This document shows, in pieces, positions 51,607 to 53,792 of a stretch of 53,792 nucleotides of DNA (its first letter is position 1; the number at the start of each line of letters is the position of its first letter). The position numbers were made by a program, and so were the translations under genes. The DNA comes from Pelagophyceae sp. CCMP2097. Taxonomy: Eukaryota > Sar > Pelagophyceae. The notes below the pieces were generated by a model. It saw only the letters and a program-made list of their open reading frames with translations, was not told where the DNA came from and did no database searches. Where the stretch lies: contig MU657168.1 in NCBI GenBank assembly GCA_026770575.1, positions 492,485 to 546,276 of the forward strand, read 5' to 3'.

Positions 51607-53287
51607 TTATATCGTCGCGTTGATGCGGCCGAGGTTGGGGTCCCAGTTTGGGTCCTTGAAGGCCTCGCAGGGGTCCGGTTGGTTGTTGCACGCTCGGAAG
51701 GCCTCTTTGCGGTAGACTGCGGACGTGTCGTTGAGGAGTTCGAGCGCGGCGGGGTGGAAGAACTGCAGCGCGAATTCGCGGCCGAGCATACGCAGCAGCC
51801 AAGTGCGGTACGGGTTGACCTAGTAAAAAAATCGCCACGCTGGCAAACGCGCCGAGGGACGCCGCCTAGGCACGTAGCGCCAGTCCGTGGCGATGGCCGC
51901 GCCGCCGTAGAACCCAGACGGCTTGCGCGCGTTCCTAGGCGGCGGCCTTTCTACAGGCGGGGGGACGCGCGGCGTTTGCGACGCACATGACCTGCAACCA
52001 CGGCTTTGGCCCCCAGATGAAGTGCGCGAACGAGACAGGCTCGGCGCCGTCGAGCGCGCTTCTGGAGTATAACGCGTCCGGCGAGCACGTCTTGGCGACG
52101 TACTCAAAGGGGAGCGTGAGCGGGACGTTGAACTTTGGGTGCAGCCAGTGGATGTGGACGTCGTTCCTCCCCATCGCCACGCTCAGCGCCGTCTGGTCGC
52201 CATAGAACCCCTTTGGCGAGATTTGGAACAAATCGTCGAGCCAGTCGCTCCAGTGCGCGTCGCGCAGCGCGACGTTGTTGTAGACGACGAGGCCAGAGTT
52301 CGTCGTGTTCGTCGGGGTGTAGCCTTTGGCGCCGGCGTACTTTGGCAAACTCGCCGTTTGCCAAACGAGATTCAGCAGCTTGGGGTCGGCCATCAGACGG
52401 TACTCGTCGCGGAGGTGGGGCAGCAGCCTGGACGGCTGCATCGGCTTGTTCAGGATGCACCGCGGCGGCAGCGCCGCGATGACGCCGATCCCTTTGACGT
52501 GGTGAAGCTCCGCCGCGAGCCTAGCAAACGCATTCGGACGGCCCCTATAAGCCGGCCGCACCAACCCGTTGGCGCTCGACGAGGCGCGGCACGCACGAGT
52601 CTAGCCGCACGCGTCGCAGGGAGACAGGACGAGCCCCCTTACGAAAAGGGCCTTTGGTAAAGACGCACTGTCGAAGGGCCAGCAGTCCGGGTCGACGTAG
52701 ACGGTGAACTCGTAGCCCCATCGCTCGAGCAAGACGGGCCCGGCGACCTAACGACGCGGCTCTCGCGCGGGCGCCAGAGGCCGAGGCTCACGAGGTGCAT
52801 GTACGCCTCCATGGGCCAGTGGCCGCGGCTGTGGTCCGTCTCCTTGCCACCCGAGCTGGCGATGTGGTCGAGGACCTGCGCTTTGCGATTTGTCGCGCTT
52901 GCGCGCAAGCGCACGCGGTCCTTTGGCGCCGCGTTTGCGGTCCTTCCGCCTTTGACGCACCTTGATTTCGTTTCGGTTCAAAACGAGCTTGCCGAGCTTG
53001 GCGCCTTGAAAGGTCTGGGCGTACTTGCGCTGGAACTGCTCAAACGTCTCGGTGCACGCCGGCTGCTTCCACTGGCTCGTGATCAAAAAGCCGTCCCACG
53101 TCGGGAAAACCTCCTTCATGCGCATCAGCGACGCCAGCGACGCCGGGAACTGCGCCCCGGAACCGCCGTGCGACCGCCAGTTCGTCACGCCCTTGCAGTC
53201 GCTCGTCGTCACAAACGCCACGCTCCCGGGGACGAGCTCAGCGGCGGAAACGCCGCAGAGATTCAAGAGGAGGAATACGAGCCGCAT
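51607..53287 (-). CDS. Signal-peptide GT-A-type glycosyltransferase
   Basis: Exons are inferred at 52961-53287, 52792-52875, 52643-52747, then from about 52530 down to about 51990, a small exon near 51840-51930, and 51607-51821. The N-terminus is a signal peptide (MRLVFLLLNLCGVSAAE). The catalytic region reads VPGSVAFVTTSDCKG, FPTWDGFLITSQW and ETDHSRGHWPMEAYMHL. Next comes the DxD strand EFTVYVDPDCWPFDSA, then NTTNSGLVVYNNVALRD, FYGDQTALSVAMG and WLHPKFNVPL. The C-terminus has ALELLNDTSAVYRKEAF. It resembles GT8/GT32-like enzymes that transfer sugars in the Golgi; the exact family is uncertain. The 40-odd base intron GTGAGC...CGTTAG (52748-52791) resolves an apparent frame break. The exact acceptor near 52530 is not resolved. 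Confidence 0.7.
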
Positions 53288-53792
53288 CGCCGCGCCGCCG
53301 CCGCGGACGTACGTCGGCATGCGCCGCGCCGCGACTGCGCCACCGCCGCTTGCGAAGAAGTAGGATTCCTACAATTGTAGGGAACGACCACTCCAATTTG
53401 GTACGCTCTCCTAATTTGGTACGCTTTCGCTATTTTTAGCGCCGGGCAGGCTGTACGCCGACTACGAGGCTGGTACTTCGGATCGGGGCCCGGGACGATG
53501 GTCTCTGCGAGCTGCCCAAATTTCAGGCTCTCCCGAGGGCTGGTTGAACCAGCCACCACTGGCAACCCGCTAAACTTCGCCAAAAAGGCAAGTCGGCCAA
53601 AATCTCTTGACCGGCGGCGGTGGTTCGGCGCGAGTCTCCCGTCGAAGAGGTGCGGCTGCTTTGGTATGTCGTCAGTGCGGCCGTCGCGGGGCCCGCGCCG
53701 TGAAGCGGGCCTCGGGGAGCATCCAGATCGCGCGCAAAGCTTCATTTTTCAACCGGAGTAGTTGTCACGAGAATGGCCCTGGCGTCAGATTG
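53288..53792. other. 5' flank with palindrome and short tandem repeat
   Basis: cctacaattgtagg (53368-53381) is a perfect 14-base palindrome of the family seen elsewhere. Just after it, aatttggtacgct occurs twice (about 53395 and 53412). No gene is visible to the window end. The stretch probably includes the glycosyltransferase promoter. Confidence 0.45.

Noticed and set aside
52748..52755. An 8-base intron (GTCGTTAG) in the glycosyltransferase gene
   Set aside because: A 44-base intron with a GTGAGC donor at 52791 explains the same frame change.

Overview
The window is nuclear DNA of a GC-rich, gene-dense eukaryote. Nearly every gene carries short GT-AG introns of about 43-170 bases, often with a GTGCGT or GTGAGT donor, and intergenic spaces are usually under 1 kb. 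Two genes have N-termini that look plastid-targeted, and alpha-tubulin, an N-degron E3 ligase and a mitochondrial carrier are present. This fits a photosynthetic stramenopile, and I suspect a pelagophyte-like picoalga. That placement is inference from gene style, not from a marker sequence. All exon boundaries were worked out by hand from reading frame, splice signals and family patterns. Most coding lengths sum to whole codons; unresolved junctions are flagged.

Layout, left part (1-18.8 kb): a secretory glycosyltransferase-like gene (+), a GT2-type glycosyltransferase with a suspected indel (-), a SAM methyltransferase (-) divergent from a T1/BTB-Kelch gene (+) with a perfect 27-base palindrome between them, a bifunctional allantoin synthase (-), an RRM protein with about fifteen 37-residue heptatricopeptide-like repeats (-), a Tat-type lumen-targeted protein (-), a coiled-coil membrane protein (-), a secreted/envelope protein (+), and an Elongin-A-like protein with a BC-box and a TFIIS N-domain (-).

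Middle (18.8-21.8 kb): AT-richer repeat DNA around a 600-base assembly gap. It includes a roughly 120-base duplicated segment cut by the gap and a roughly 30-base-period array that changes polarity at a 48-base near-perfect inverted repeat.

Right part (21.8-53.8 kb): an unrecognised gene (+), a C2-domain/CYP74-like P450 fusion with an N-myristoylation motif (-), an SLC25 carrier with a 22-base microexon (-), a plastid membrane protein (+), a 1553-residue LRR protein (+), a UBR1-class N-recognin (+), alpha-tubulin (-), flavohemoglobin (-), a membrane prolyl 4-hydroxylase with a ShKT domain (+), a PDZ-TLDc protein (+), a class I glutamine amidotransferase (-) and a signal-peptide glycosyltransferase (-).

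The genes do not form one pathway. Themes are secretory glycosylation and hydroxylation (three glycosyltransferase-like genes and the P4H), ubiquitin-linked control (UBR, Elongin-A-like, T1-Kelch), nitrogen and oxidative chemistry (allantoin synthase, glutamine amidotransferase, flavohemoglobin, TLDc, P450) and organelle functions (HPR protein, carrier, plastid proteins). The strongest novelty candidates are the polarity-switching 30-base array, the C2-P450 fusion, the domain order of the Elongin-A-like protein, and a family of short AATT-centred palindromes scattered through the gaps.
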